The notes under the pieces were generated by a model. That model was not told the origin of the DNA, made no database searches, and saw nothing but the letters and a program-made list of their open reading frames with translations. The translations under genes and the position numbers were made by a program. Shown here in pieces: positions 13,217 to 25,069 of a DNA stretch of 64,000 bases. Each line of letters starts with the position of its first letter. Positions within the stretch are counted from its first letter, which is position 1. Source of the stretch: Tenrec ecaudatus (Eukaryota > Chordata > Mammalia > Afrosoricida > Tenrecidae); contig NC_134542.1 of assembly GCF_050624435.1 (NCBI RefSeq), forward strand, positions 8,304,497-8,368,496, read 5' to 3'.

Positions 13217-14117
13217 TAAAAAGAATAATCCCTCACGACCCAGTGGGATTCATACTAGGGATGCAGGGTTGTTTCAAGTTCAAAAATCCACCAACAGTAT
13301 CCACCACATTGAGGAGAAAAAGGACAAGAACCACATGATAATATCAATCGACGCAGAAAAGGAATTCGACAACATTCAACACCCTTTCCTAATGAACATT
13401 CTAGAAGATAGGACTGGAAGGAAGTCACCTCAATGTAATTAAAGCTATATATGAAAATCCAAGAGCCAGTATTACAATCAATGAAGAAATGATGAGAACA
13501 TTCCCACTATAAATGGGAACCAGACAAAGATGCTCCTTGTCCCCACTTTTATTCAACATAGTCCTGGAGGTCTTAGCTAATAATATAAGGCAACGGAAGT
13601 ATATAGAAGGTGTGTGTCTGGGGAAAGAAGAAGTGAAATTATTGTTATTTAAAGATCATTGTTTATATTGAGAACCCCAAATACTCCACAATAGGAGTGC
13701 TGGAAATGATAGAGGAATATGATAGAGCGGCAGGATACAAGATCAACAAGCAGAAGTCAATTGGATTGCTATATACAACTGATGGGAGTACAGAAAAAGA
13801 GCTCAAGAAGTTAGTACCATTCATAATAGCCAAGCATAAATTGAACTATCTATGGCTCTTCCTAACCCAAAATAACAAAAGATCTGCACGAGGAAAACTA
13901 CAGCGCATTAGTACAAGAAACCAAAAGGGACCATCACAAATCGGTATACTCAATATTGTAAAGATGGCAATCCTACCTAAGGCACTATATAAATTCAATG
14001 CAATCCTGATGCAAATACCAGCATCATTTTTCCAAGAAATGGAAAAACTGACTACCAACTTCATATGGAAAGGGAAGAAGCTCAGAATTGGCAAAGAACT
14101 CCCCAAGAAGAAGAATA

Positions 14118-14119
<2 letters not shown>

Positions 14120-14153
<34 letters not shown>
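14120..14153. repeat. (GT)n microsatellite in L1
   Basis: About 17 GT units lie within L1 ORF2 text, between KNKV and a following G-rich run. Confidence 0.95.
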
Positions 14154-14155
<2 letters not shown>

Positions 14156-15139
14156 GGTGGTGTGGGAGTGGAGGATTGCATCACCGGACTTTAAAACGTA
14201 TTATACAGTCACAGTTGTCAAAACAGCACGGTACTGGTATAATAAAAGATACAAAGACAATTGATCTTTAACAAGGACCCTCCCCCCCCCAAAAAAAGTA
14301 AATCAGATGAGAATCAGATGCCCTTTAAAAAAAATGGTGCTGGAAAAGCTGGATGTCAAGCTGCAGAAGAATGAACCAAGACCTTTACCTTACCCCATAC
14401 ACAGGACAAATTTAAACTGGATCACAGGCCTCGAGGTAAAACCCCAAACTATCAGAGTCCTCAATTGGGGTGGGGAAGGGGCAAAGTTAAGAAGTGTAAC
14501 GCAGGGACTATCCACAATAGTGAAAGTTACTCACCCAGAGGACGGGAACACAGGCATGAGGACATTCTAAACATAAAACATTCATGCGCATCAAGAGACT
14601 TCAAGAGAGTAATGAGAGAGCCCACAGCCTGTGAAAAATATTTAGTCATGCCATATCAGACAAAGACCTTATTTCTAAAATCTACAGAACCCTGCCACTT
14701 TACAGTAAGAAAAAAATGAGGATGTGGGCAAAAGACTTGAAGAGAAGATTCGGAAAGGAGGAAACTGAATGGCCAATAAGCATGAGAAAGTGTTCCTGGT
14801 CATTAGCTGTGCGGGAAATACAAATCAAAACAACCACAAGGTACCATCTAACACCAAGGATAGCCAATTTAAGGGAACAGAAAGGAACAAATGTTGGAGG
14901 GGGGTGTGGTGAGACAGGAACTCTCATTCACTGCTGGGGTCTTGTAGGTATGTACAGCCACCGTGGAAAGTGATTTGGCGATACTTAAAATGGATGGAAA
15001 TTGAGTTACCGTACAACCCAGCAATTCCACTCCTGGGCATATACCCAGAAGAAACAAGAAGCAGGCCACAGCCAGACATCTGTATGTATGCTGATATTCA
15101 CTGCTGTACAGTTCACAGTCGCAGAGAATTGTAAACAGC

Positions 15140-17050
15140 CTTAATTGCTTATATCAGAAATAAGCATTCAAAACCAGTGAAAATGATGCCATTTACAAAA
15201 ATATAAACTCCTGAAGAATACACTTAAGAAGTAATGTGCACATTTCATAGTAAGCTAGGAATACATGTTGGGCAGGGAGCTAGAACGGAGGTCTTGAATT
15301 AATATTCAGCATCACACGTCCCTGGGTGGGAGAACATAGACATGTGAAAATAGAAAATTTCCCGAATTGATCTAAAGCATTAGAACCAAATGTAAAGTGA
15401 AAAATATGGGACAAGGTCGATCAAGTGCCTGATTAAATATGTTCCTACAGATTGTTTTAAAAAAAATGCCACGGGAGGAGGACAGAGAAGGAGAGAGACA
15501 AAACCACACAGCGAGACTGGCTCCTAGTGCAGTGATGGTGGGTAGACTGAGCACCAGGCAGCTTCACAAACCTTCCCTGGGATGGCTACGGAATGGTAAA
15601 GAAGCAGGAAAAAGAGTCTCATGTCCGCAGACGTAGCCCACAACTGACATAGAACGTTGTCAGATCAAAAGAACTCTACCAACCAGAAAAAATGGTATAG
15701 AAATATAATTATCAGTGGTAATTACACGAAAAGCTAAGCAGAAGGCCAGAGGAATACCAATGCCTTAGCATTGTGTCATCCCCTCAGGACGCGGGCTCAC
15801 AGGGAGGAGTGGACCTGGGGAGACGAAACGAGAGTTCCTTCTCTTCCTTCTTTAGGGTGTGTGTCAGGTCCATGCATTGCTGGGTCAGATGGTATTTCTA
15901 CTCCAGTGTTTGGAGGCAGTGCCTGACTTCAGGAGCGATTGTTGGGGCTCAAAGCCCCATCAGCAGGGTCTGAAGGTTCCGGTCTTGCCAGCAGTTGCTG
16001 CTTTCTGTTGCTGTTGTTTTAACTTTACAATTAATGTTGGTGCGAGGTGGTATCTTAGGGTTGTTTTGATTTGCATCTCTTGAATGGCTAATGATCTTGA
16101 GCATTTGGGTCACCTGAGTCATTTCTTTGATGAAGTGTCTGTTCATGTCCTCTGTCCATTTTTATATTGGATGCATGTTTCTTAAAATCTTATTGAAGTG
16201 TTGAAATTTTCTATAAAACATAGAGATGAGTCCCTTGTACATTATGTCATTGCCAAAAAAAAAGAAAAAAATCGCAATCTGTGGGTTCTCTTTTTCCTCT
16301 TCGATGAAGTCACTTGATGCCCACACATGCCTCATTTTTAGGAGGCTCCAGCCATCTGCAGAAGATGGTCTTTTCTACAAGCGTTACTAGGAATTTAGAT
16401 GCAAAGAGATGAAGTTACACCTGTACTTTACATTCTATGCAAATATCAACTAAAAATGGACCCCAGCCCTAAAAGCGGGCAGAAAGGAAACACACGTGAA
16501 TTTTAAACGGGCTTGATGTGGGTTAGCCATAATCCGTTCTGCTCACTCAGGACCAGAACACATGCCCACAGGGATGTCTGATGACGAGAAATGTTGAACC
16601 CTACCAGATTCTCTCATGCTCTCTTAGTAAGAGGAGTGGCCAGCCCCCAACCCCATCCACCCAGCAACTGGTAACACCTTATCCCCTGTTTGAGGTCAAA
16701 GCCATGTCGGACTCCATCTCTCCATCTGGAGGCACAGAAGTTTTACATCAATAGAACAGCACAAAGGTGCCATCTGGCACCTGCCACCTGGCACCTGCCA
16801 CCCTAGGTGGGCAGGAATTCTTTCAAGAAAAATGGCAGTTGCCCCTTGGGTCTGGAAGAGTTCCTTTCTGGGAACAAGGACCCTGACCTCAGCCACCATG
16901 TAAGCCTGCCTGAATGGCTTCAAAATCAGGTTCCTCAACCCTGATAACAGCTGGGGTGCAGGAAATTCATCTAAGACAAGCTCCCCTCTCTACTACCCCA
17001 TGAGCTTCCTTGCTGGTAGAGGGGACCAAACCGTACTGAATTCACCAGCA
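15140..17050. other. Intergenic or intronic sequence, mostly unrecognised
   Basis: Apart from the L1 fragment at 15870-16260 I see no gene or clear repeat. A short CACCTGCCACCTGGCACC duplication lies near 16780. Confidence 0.5.
15870..16260 (-). mobile_element. L1 ORF2 3'-part fragment
   Basis: Plus-strand text 'gcgaggtggtatcttagggttgttttgatttgcatctct' and 'tctgttcatgtcctctgtcc' is the reverse complement of the L1 ORF2 C-terminal and 3' region. The fragment is diverged. Confidence 0.75.
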
Positions 17051-17059
17051 TGCCACAGT

Positions 17060-17465
17060 GATTTTCCTCTCTGGGTCCTGCCCTTGGCCCAGCTTTCTCA
17101 TTTATTTGTTGTTTTTTTTCCCCTTCTCTTGTTTTTACCCTTTATTTCTCTGCTTTACTTTTTTCCTTAAATTTCCCTTTCCCCTAGTTTCTCCCCCCCC
17201 CCCATTCTCTTTTCTAGTTCATCTTTGCTGTTTTTACCTCTCTAGTTTAATTTATTGAGTTCTTTCTTTTTTCTCTACTTTTATTTTTCCTCCCTTGTCC
17301 TTTTTGATGAGCAGTTTCTTTATTTTCCTTGCAATTGGTTGCCTACTTTCCCTGCTTGTTTTCAATTGAAAAACTTTCTTTTTCCATTTTGGCTGTTGTT
17401 TCTCTCTCTCTCCCCCCTCCCATCTCTACCTCTCTCTCTTCACCTAATGGGAGACTGCAGCCATG
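17060..17465. repeat. Polypyrimidine tract, about 400 bp
   Basis: The plus strand is overwhelmingly C and T (runs such as ttttttccccttctcttg, ccccccccc and ctctctctctc) with almost no purine runs. It is not a simple tandem unit. It could form triplex DNA or be a decayed purine-rich repeat. Confidence 0.7.
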
Positions 17466-17949
17466 CCCACCCAAGTCAATGATAACCACATCTACTGCTG
17501 CACCTACTAGGTGAGGGCCACTACCCACTCGTCATTTAAAAACTCCCTATTCCAAAAACAAAAAACATTGGGGCCAGATGATTTCACTGTGAATTCTACC
17601 AAACACTCAGAGAAGAGCTGACATCAGTTCTACTCAAACTATTCTAAAATATCTAAAACGATGAAAACTTACCCCAATACCCAAGCCAGGCAGAGATGTC
17701 TCTAAAATAGGAAATGATACACCAATTTCCCTCATGAACTTCAGAAAACAAAAACAAACCCACTGCCTTTCAGACTGTTCTGACTCATATTGAGAGACAC
17801 GGGACAGATGCAAAGATTTCCAACAAAATCCTATCCAGTTGAATCCAGCTCTCTCTCTATAAATACACCGTGACCAAGTGGGATTCAGGACAGGTCTGTA
17901 AGGGCAGATCAACATTAGGAAAACCATCCCTGTTATCCATCACATAAAT

Positions 17950-18167
17950 CAGGGGTGTCAAAATGGTGGCCCGTAGAGGTAATTTTTTTGTGGCCCACGA
18001 TGCTCTGAAATAAAATGAAAATAGAAAAATTGTTATGAAGAAAATAGTGCTTAGGGGAGATTGAGGCAATACCGTGCACACAATTCCCTTTTTAACCCTT
18101 TGACTACTGAAGACGAGTAAAATCACAACATCGAAGTTGCTCCTTCTAATTGAGTTTGACACCCCTG
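17950..18167 (+). mobile_element. hAT element with perfect 13-bp TIRs and 8-bp TSD
   Basis: This 218-bp element begins CAGGGGTGTCAAA and ends TTTGACACCCCTG, which are exact inverted repeats. It is flanked by ACATAAAT at 17942-17949 and 18168-18175, the 8-bp duplication of hAT transposition. L1 text continues across it. It has no coding capacity. Confidence 0.93.
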
Positions 18168-19438
18168 ACATAAATCAAACAAAAGAATCACATGATCATA
18201 TCAATTAACACAGAAATTCATACCTGATAAAAACCCGCAACAAATTTGGAATAGAGAGAAATTTGTCAGCATATCAAAGGGCATATATACAAAAGCAACG
18301 GTCAACTCTCCGTGGAGAGGGACTGAAAGAGCTCTCCTTGGGAACGAGAACCAGGCAAGCATGCCCTTTGTCCCCATTTCAAGTCAATATTCTGCTGGGC
18401 ATTTTAGCTAGAGCTGGCAGGCAACAACAAAGAAAAATTGAGGCACCCAAATTGGCAGTGAAGAAGTAATATCCTCTCTATTTGGAGATGTTATGATCCT
18501 ATCAAAATAAAAAAATCCCAAGCAGGCAAGAAAATTGTTGGAACTAATTGTCAGCAAAGAGTCAGGTACAAGATTAGCATAGAAACATCAGTTGGATTAT
18601 TTTATAACTACAGAGAAATATCTGAAAATTAACCAGGAAAATATCATTTATAATTGACAACCAAAAGATTTAATTCTTAGGGATAAATATAGCCAAACAA
18701 ACAAGATATCTGTCCAAAGAAAACTATAAAACACCATTATAAGAAACTAAAAGATATTTATATAAGTGGAAAATATATACCATGTTCATAGACAGGAAAT
18801 GTGAAAATCAATAATACCCCAAATGATCTACAGATATAATGAAATCCTCATCCAGATTCCAACATTATTCTTTAATGAGATGAGAAGACTAATTGCTAAT
18901 TTTATATGGAAAGGAAAGAGACCCCAGATAAGCAAAGCACTACTAAAGATGAGGAACCAAGTAGATATCTCACTTCCTGATCTCAAAACCTACTGCACGG
19001 TCATGGGTGTCAAAACAGCCTGGCATTGGTATAAGAATAGACACACAGACCATTGGAACGTAATTAAGAACACAGAAGTAAATCTAACCACAGAGAGGCG
19101 ATCTTTTACAACAGGCCAGTGCACGTTAAAAGGGAAAGAGATAACAACTTTAACAAACAATGCTTGCAAAATTGGATATACATTTGCACAACAACCAAAC
19201 AGGACCCATATCTTGCACCACATGCAGAAATGAACTCAAGGTGAATTGAAAGCTAAATGTAAAACCTAGAACTATAAAGATCATGAATGAAAAAATTGTG
19301 ACAACTTGGGGACCCTAACAAATGGACATAAATACCCTATAAAACACACAGAAAGACACACAAACAGGAGAAGACCATCGGAACGACTGGGAATTCCTAA
19401 AAATCCAACACTTGTGTGCATTGAAGCATGTCACCAAA

Positions 19439-19596
19439 TAGGAAACACAGAAAAGAAATGGGAATAAAATCAATATGTCAAGGGGATTGTAGTGGATGAG
19501 TTGAATCAGGATACGTATGAGTTGTTGGGTGGAAAACTATGATCTGCTCTGTAAACCTTCACCTAATTCACAATAAAAAGTTTTTAAAAAAAGATT
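19439..19596 (+). mobile_element. Short 5'-truncated L1 3' end nested in L1
   Basis: The text ends 'ctgtaaaccttcacctaattcacaataaaaagttttt', the same tail as at about 21370-21480. TCACCAAA occurs at 19431-19438 and again at 19597-19604, and the host L1 ORF2 text resumes there. This is a target-primed insertion of about 158 bp. Confidence 0.75.
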
Positions 19597-20062
19597 TCAC
19601 CAAAAGAGTAAAAAGAGAACCCACAGACTGGGAAAATATTTTTAGAAATAATATAGCTGACATGAGACTAAAGATTATTTTAAAATTAACACCTTCACAA
19701 GAAAAAGACTAATAATCCCATTAAAATATGGGAGGAAGACATGAACAGACTTCAGCAAAGTATACCTTCGGTCAGCCAACCAACATGAAGACATGCTCAA
19801 GATTATTAGCTATTCGAGGGATGGAAATCAAAACAAGGAGATATCACCTCACACCATCATTAATAGGAACAAAACAAAAACAAAGAATGCTGGCAAAGGT
19901 CTAGATAGTTTAGAACATTCATACACTGCTGGTGGGCCTACAAAATAATACAACTGCTGGGAAAATGCATAGAGCCCTTCCTCGAAATGTTGGGACTGTC
20001 ATATCACCCAGCCATCTTTCTATTTGGTATCTGTCTTAGATAAACAAGAGTCATAGGAACAA

Positions 20063-20158
20063 TGGCGACGATGGGGCAGCACCAGATGGGGTTTCATTCT
20101 GTGGTTCACAGGGTTGCTATGAGTTGATACCAACTCGATGGCGGAAACAATAACCACA
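20063..20158 (+). mobile_element. RTE-type 3' tail
   Basis: Text 'ttcattctgtggttcacagggttgctatgagttgataccaactcgatggc' is the shared RTE/AfroSINE 3' tail. It is inserted into L1 3' ORF2 text, which resumes at 'agcagaatgttcactgaagc'. Confidence 0.7.
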
Positions 20159-20479
20159 GCAGAATGTTCACTGAAGCATTATTCACAGAAGCACAATGAT
20201 GGAAGTGGTCTATATCAGTGAAAAAAATAGCGAAATAAACTTTAGTAGCTACAAATATTCAAGAATGACAATGAGTCTTCAAAACACCGCATAACATGAC
20301 GTTATATTGAGTGACATTAGTGAGCCACAAAGAGGATAAGAACCGCTGTAAAAAGCCAAGAAAAGGTTCTCACACTACAAGAAACACTCTTTTGGGCTTC
20401 CAGGGGTGGGAGGGGAGGATGGGAAAGGCACTGACTAAAATGTAGATAAGTAAAACTAATGAGTGAGGGGAAGTTGGCC

Positions 20480-21485
20480 AAAAATGAGGAAGCTAGGGTA
20501 AAACACTAGGAAGTTTTGCAAGAGTTAAATGCAACAGAGACCGATATTGTTTTATATATGTTCCTGCAAGATTGATGCTCTATGAATAGGTGCTTGGATC
20601 GATGTGCTGGCTGGCAGATGTGGAGGGAGAGGTGGAGTGTGCCTATGTGTCTGTACCGACATGTGAACGTTGCATGTGCGCATTTACCTTTGCTGCACAT
20701 ACCCATGAATGGGGTGAAGCACACAGAAAGGTTATCAGACATAAGCAAACATCTTCTGGGTATGAGATACTGGACTTGGGGGATCAGGACCATTGTCTCA
20801 GGGGCACCATGTCAATTGGCACAACATAGTTCATAAAAGACCATGCTCCACATCCTGCTTGGGGGAGTAGCAACTATGGTCTTAAAAGTTCATGAGCAGC
20901 CACTTAAGATGCAGCTACTGGTTTCTCCCCACCCAGAGGAAGAAGAGTCATGAGAATCCAAAGCCATATGGAAACAATTGGTCCAGCTTACTAATGGGCT
21001 ATACCAACATCAGTCTCCACAGCCGGAGACCAGAACTAGATGGTGCCCGGCTACCACCACCCACTGCTCCAAAAATGAGCACATTAGAAAGTCCTGGAGG
21101 GAGCAGGAGACCAATGTGTAACAAAGCCTCAAATCACAAAAGAGACCAGGCTTACTGGTCAGCTAGAGATTGGTGGAAACCCCAAGATTATGACCTTTGG
21201 TCAAATCCTTCGTGTCTGGAAATGAACTCCCGCGTCCTGCCCCCATGTTAGAATAATCAATCATGTAAGTTCAAAAGGTCAGCATTTAGCACAGTTAGGA
21301 AAGTCGTTGGGAATGGAAACGGGAAACCCAGGGGGGATGTGGGATAAATGAGGCTGCGTTGAGGGGATCCTAATGGAAGAGCTGAAACAAAATGTGTATG
21401 AACTGTTGGATGTAAAACTTGATGTGTTCTGTAAACTTTCATTTAATTCACAACAAAAGTGTACAAATCATTTTTGGAAAATGGA
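20480..21485 (+). mobile_element. L1 3' UTR (afrotherian type)
   Basis: Characteristic wording includes 'tctcaggggcaccatgtcaattgg', 'ggtcttaaaagttcatgagcagccac', 'gaccagaactagatggtgcccggctacc' and the terminal 'ctgtaaactttcatttaattcacaa'. It may be the 3' end of the L1 at 17530. Confidence 0.7.
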
Positions 21486-21516
21486 ATTTTCCCACAAATT
21501 TTTTGCATAAAGTGGA

Positions 21517-21715
21517 CATGGTGGTGGTGCTGTTGTGTAGGTGTTGGGCTTCTCACAGGAAGGTTGGCAGCTCCAGGGCACCAGCGGCTCTGTGGGAGAA
21601 AGATGAAAGATGCAGCTGTCTGCTCCTGGAACGATTTAATCTTGGGAACCATGGACAGTGTCGCTGTGAGTCAGAACCAACTCAATGGCAGGAGCCTTGT
21701 TCTTCTTTTGTTTTT
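21517..21715 (+). mobile_element. AfroSINE copy
   Basis: Plus-oriented with 'ctctgtgggagaaagatgaaagatg', 'aatcttgggaaccatggacagtgtcgctgtgagtcagaaccaactcaatggcagg'. Confidence 0.85.
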
Positions 21716-21984
21716 TAATGGATAAAGTAATGGTGGCATGGGGATAGTGGCTGGGAAGAGAGACTGACTGGCCATACGCATGAGGGGACTGCTTGCAGTG
21801 ATGGAGTGTCCTCAAATAGGACTGAGGTGACGATGGTACAGCTTTAAGAATTTACTAAAGACAATGGATTTGTACACTTAAGATAAGTGGATTTTACCAT
21901 ATGCAAATTTTATCCGTGAAAGCAAAAACAAAAAAGAGAGGGGCTGATAGCAAGGGCTCAAGTAGAAAAAAATACTTTGAAAAT

Positions 21985-22130
21985 GATGATGGCCGTGCTT
22001 GCTTCGGCAGAATATATACAAAAAAATTGGAAAGTGATGATGGCAACATATGTACAAATGTGCTTGACACAATGGCTGGATGTATGGATTGTGATAAGAG
22101 CTGGAAGAGCCCCCAATAAAAGTATCTAAT
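21985..22130 (+). mobile_element. L1 3'-end unit (single)
   Basis: Text 'tgcttgacacaatggctgg', 'gtatggattgtgataagagctgg' and 'agcccccaataaaag' matches the terminal unit of the L1 3' ends at 26 and 56 kb. It is diverged. Confidence 0.65.
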
Positions 22131-22135
22131 TAAAA

Positions 22136-23099
22136 ATATATAGATAGATCAAATAGCAGAGAAGACTCAACTGAAGAGTCAACCAATGAACCAAAGTTTT
22201 TTCCCAGAATGCAGAGGGGCGGGGCAAGGAGCATGGAAGATGTGATAAAACTGAGATGTGTACTTAGCATATTCAGGCATTTCAGCCTTCTCCAGCAGGA
22301 ACCCACGGAGACAGAAAGGAAGACCGGGAACAAGACAATCAAATGAAATGAGGAAAACGTTCCTTAGAACTACAGTTAGACACTCACATGAAAAAAGGCT
22401 CATCCCATGCTGAAAACACTCTCAAATCCTACATACAGTGAACATCAGGGCCAAAGAAAGTTTTGAAAATTTCCAGACAGCAAGAGTAAATAAAAACGAT
22501 CGAGATGGGATTTCTCACAGTCCTTCGGAATGCCTTCCGACCTGGGGCATGATCATCCAGCACCGAATCAGACCATATTCTGCTGTGATCAGAAGGGTTT
22601 TCAAGATCTACTTTCTAGAAAGAGGTGACCAGGCCTTTCTTTCTAGTCTCAGTGAGGAAGCTCTGTCGAAACCTGATCACCACGAATTCCACGCAGCGGG
22701 TGTTTGAAAGGCTGGTGACACAACTTCCGTAACTTCCAGCAACGCAGCAGTGCACCAGCCACCACAATAGGACAAACTGACAGACAGCAGAGGCAATTTT
22801 TCAGGTTGTTGCTGTTAGCAATGAGTTAGTTCCACTCATTGCTCCCCCATCTCCAGCAGCAGGAAACACTTCCTGCTGCTCCTCCTTCCCCCCAAGCACT
22901 GCAGGGCAGCACATTCTTCCTGCCCTGTGTGTCAAGCCACTGTGCTTGATCTCTTGAGCACCGATTGATTGCACACTCAAGCAGGACAAGAGCTTTGACA
23001 ACTCCGTTACTTCCTCCATTGACCATGATGTGATCTATTGGTCCAAGTGGGGGATTTGGGTTTCTTTATTTTTTATTTTAATGAAGTATTAATTTAAAA
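22136..23099. other. Unrecognised stretch
   Basis: No gene, RNA or clear repeat was recognised. The sequence looks non-coding in all frames. Confidence 0.5.
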
Positions 23100-23480
23100 C
23101 TTTTTTTGATTAATCATTTTATTGGGATCTGCTACAGCGATTATAGCAATCCATAATTCAATTGGATCAAGTGTAATTGCACAATTGCTGCCACCATCAG
23201 ATCAGTTTTAATACATTTTCTCTCCTCTTGAACTCTTTGATATCAGCTCCCCTGTATCCCCTCCCTCCCCTCCCCCCTAGGAGCCCTTATTTTATATATG
23301 TATATGTTCTGTTATTCATCTCCCTTGAGTGGAGTTACAACACCTAATGTACTCGTTCACCTACAATTCTGTCATTCATGCCCGTGGAGTGGATTATACA
23401 GCCATCATGGCTATCAGTGCTCCCTTCCCCCACTTCCCCACCCCCCACGTTAGTATTCTTTACATTGAGCTCTAGTCCAG
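23100..23480 (-). mobile_element. L1 3' end fragment
   Basis: Plus text 'tcattttattgggatctgctacagcgattatagcaatccataattcaattg' is the reverse complement of the L1 terminal unit. Pyrimidine-rich 3' UTR text with 'gatatcagctcccctgtatcc' follows. Confidence 0.7.
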
Positions 23481-23594
23481 ATAGGAGCCTGCAGTCCCTG
23501 GTTTCGTCAGCAAGTGTTTCAGGCCGTTTTCATTGTCAGCAAACAAGGCTGTGTCATCAGTCTCCCTCCCATCCCGGTGCCCCATTCTTCTGCA

Positions 23595-24090
23595 CACAGT
23601 CTAGCTTTTCAGATTGAATGAGGATGATAAAGCATAAAGCCCTGCCTGATGCACACCGTTCCTGGTTTCAAACTTTGCAGCGTTCTGGAATCCCCATTCT
23701 TCTCAGTGCCACCCTCTCTGTTAGGATCCACGGAGCTGAGGGATGCACTTGAGCTGCACGTTTGCTAAGCATACTGACTGTCAGACAAGTGAATCTACCC
23801 ATCTTGGAGGAAGTACAGCCAAGATGCTCTTTAGAAGCAAAGATGCTGAGACTTGGTGTCATTTTCCTTGGACATGTTATCAGGAGGGGCCAACTTCTAG
23901 TGGATGACATCATGTTGGTACCATGAGGTCAATAGAGAAGAGGAAGAATGTCACCATGGCTGCAACAATGCGCTCAAGCATGCCAATGGCGAGGGTGGCG
24001 CAGGGTCGGGCAGTGCGTCCTTCTGTTACATGCACAGGGTTGCTGAGAGATGGACCCAGCTCAACAGCACCCCACAACAACAACAAGGGT
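23595..24090 (+). mobile_element. RTE LINE 3' end
   Basis: RTE C-terminal coding remnants and tail are readable: 'cttggacatgttatcaggagggg', 'agaggaagaatgtcaccatggctgcaacaatg' and 'ggcgcagggtcgggcagtgcgtccttctgtta', ending in (caacaa). It is decayed. Confidence 0.75.
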
Positions 24091-24415
24091 CTGTCACGTA
24101 AATCTTAAGGCTTAATCAGGTGAAATACACCCTAAATACAATCGATGACGAGGAGGATACGTTCACAAGTCTCAGAATCTTGAACAAGCCCTCTTGTTCA
24201 TTAGAGGGCAAACACCTCAACCTAAGACTCTCATGGGCAAAGAATACAGCAGTCATTCATACAAAAGTTACTGTAAGTGATGGATAAATAGGGAAACATG
24301 CCCTCCCTCCCTCTCTCAGGCACACCTGAGAGAAGCTCACCTTTTCAGTCATCAACTTGGCCCACTTGGGCTGGTTGTGGGGAGACTGCGCATCTCCTGC
24401 AACATTGGATAAGGA

Positions 24416-24590
24416 AGACCCAAGAGGCGCAGTGGTTAAGCATTCAGCTACTAGCCAGCCTGATGCTTCATGGGAGAAAGATGTGTCAGCGGGTGTTCAT
24501 AAAGTCGACAACCTTGGAAACCCTCTGAGGACGCTCTACCCTGTCTTACAGGATTACTGTGAGTCAGAATCAACTCAGTGACAGTGGACT
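24416..24590 (+). mobile_element. AfroSINE copy
   Basis: The head reads 'agaggcgcagtggttaagcattcagctac', the body 'catgggagaaagatgtgtcagc' and the tail 'ttactgtgagtcagaatcaactcagtgacagtgg'. It is full-length. Confidence 0.9.
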
Positions 24591-24599
24591 TACTCCTTA

Positions 24600-25060
24600 C
24601 TTCAGACCCTTTGGAAGACAATTGGACAGAATCTACAAACAAGTAAATACTTAGTGTCCTTTGCCTCAGCAACTCCACTAGTTTTTCATGACACAGGGAC
24701 TGGTTTGTATATATGCAGAAAAAATAAGAGCAATATATAAATGCTTGTCATGATAGCTTGTTGCTAAAAGCGGACAACTGAAAGCAACTTATTTGCCCAT
24801 CAAGAAGAGAATGGCCGAAAAATTGTGGTACATGGAGTCAGTGGACTCCTATGTGGCTGTTAAAATGCTGCTGGACATTGATGTGTCTTGGGGGGGGGTA
24901 TGGTCGGAAAGGTGGGGTGGGTGAGGAGCTGCTGACAATGAGTACAAGAAGGAAGCAATGTCCTAAGGTTGATTGTGATGGCGATGTTACAACTCTTCTT
25001 AATGTGATTGGATGATTGAGTTGTATGATAGATGAACTATATGCCAATTAAACTCTTAAA
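24600..25060 (+). mobile_element. L1 ORF2 end/3' UTR fragment
   Basis: Text 'ccctttggaagacaattggacag', 'gcctcagcaactccactag' and 'gccgaaaaattgtggtacatggag' is L1 ORF2 C-terminal and early 3' UTR. It ends near 'atgccaattaaactcttaaa'. Confidence 0.65.
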
Positions 25061-25069
25061 ATTGCTGGA

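Larger units (their letters stand above)
9460..15135 (+). mobile_element. Near full-span but decayed L1 (5' UTR, ORF1, ORF2, 3' part)
   Basis: The 5' end has 'agtcaaggtggc', similar to the L1 promoter's YY1 box. About 2.1 kb of GC-richer 5' UTR follows to 11583. An ORF1 start at 11584 encodes MEPSSSKPPHRQQ and a polar/coiled-coil-like stretch to 11799, then breaks. ORF2 reverse-transcriptase text follows, for example [13 protein letters not shown] and [19 protein letters not shown] at 12200-12340, resuming [11 protein letters not shown] at 13240 and then KVAILPKALYKFN-like text near 13970. The 3' part ('gcaattccactcctgggcatatacccaga') runs to about 15135. Much of ORF1 and the ORF2 N-terminus is deleted. 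It contains a Tigger-like insertion and a GT microsatellite. Confidence 0.8.
17530..20350 (+). mobile_element. L1 ORF2 region, decayed, with nested elements
   Basis: L1 RT text in broken frames includes 'ggggccagatgatttcactg' (GPDDFTV), MIYRYNEILIQIPTLFFNEM at 18823, and DLKTYCTVMGVKTAWHWYKN near 19000. It runs to ORF2 C-terminal text ('gctggtgggcctacaaaat') near 19930. Inside are a hAT element at 17950, a short L1 3' end at 19439 and an RTE tail at 20063. Confidence 0.75.

Noticed and set aside
13697-14194. 165-codon open frame on the plus strand
   Set aside because: It is a remnant of L1 ORF2 ending in a GT microsatellite, so it is counted within the L1.
16775-16805. Short repeated CACCTGCCACCTGG units as a possible regulatory array
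   Set aside because: Only two to three units, without context. Chance or a small local duplication is enough.
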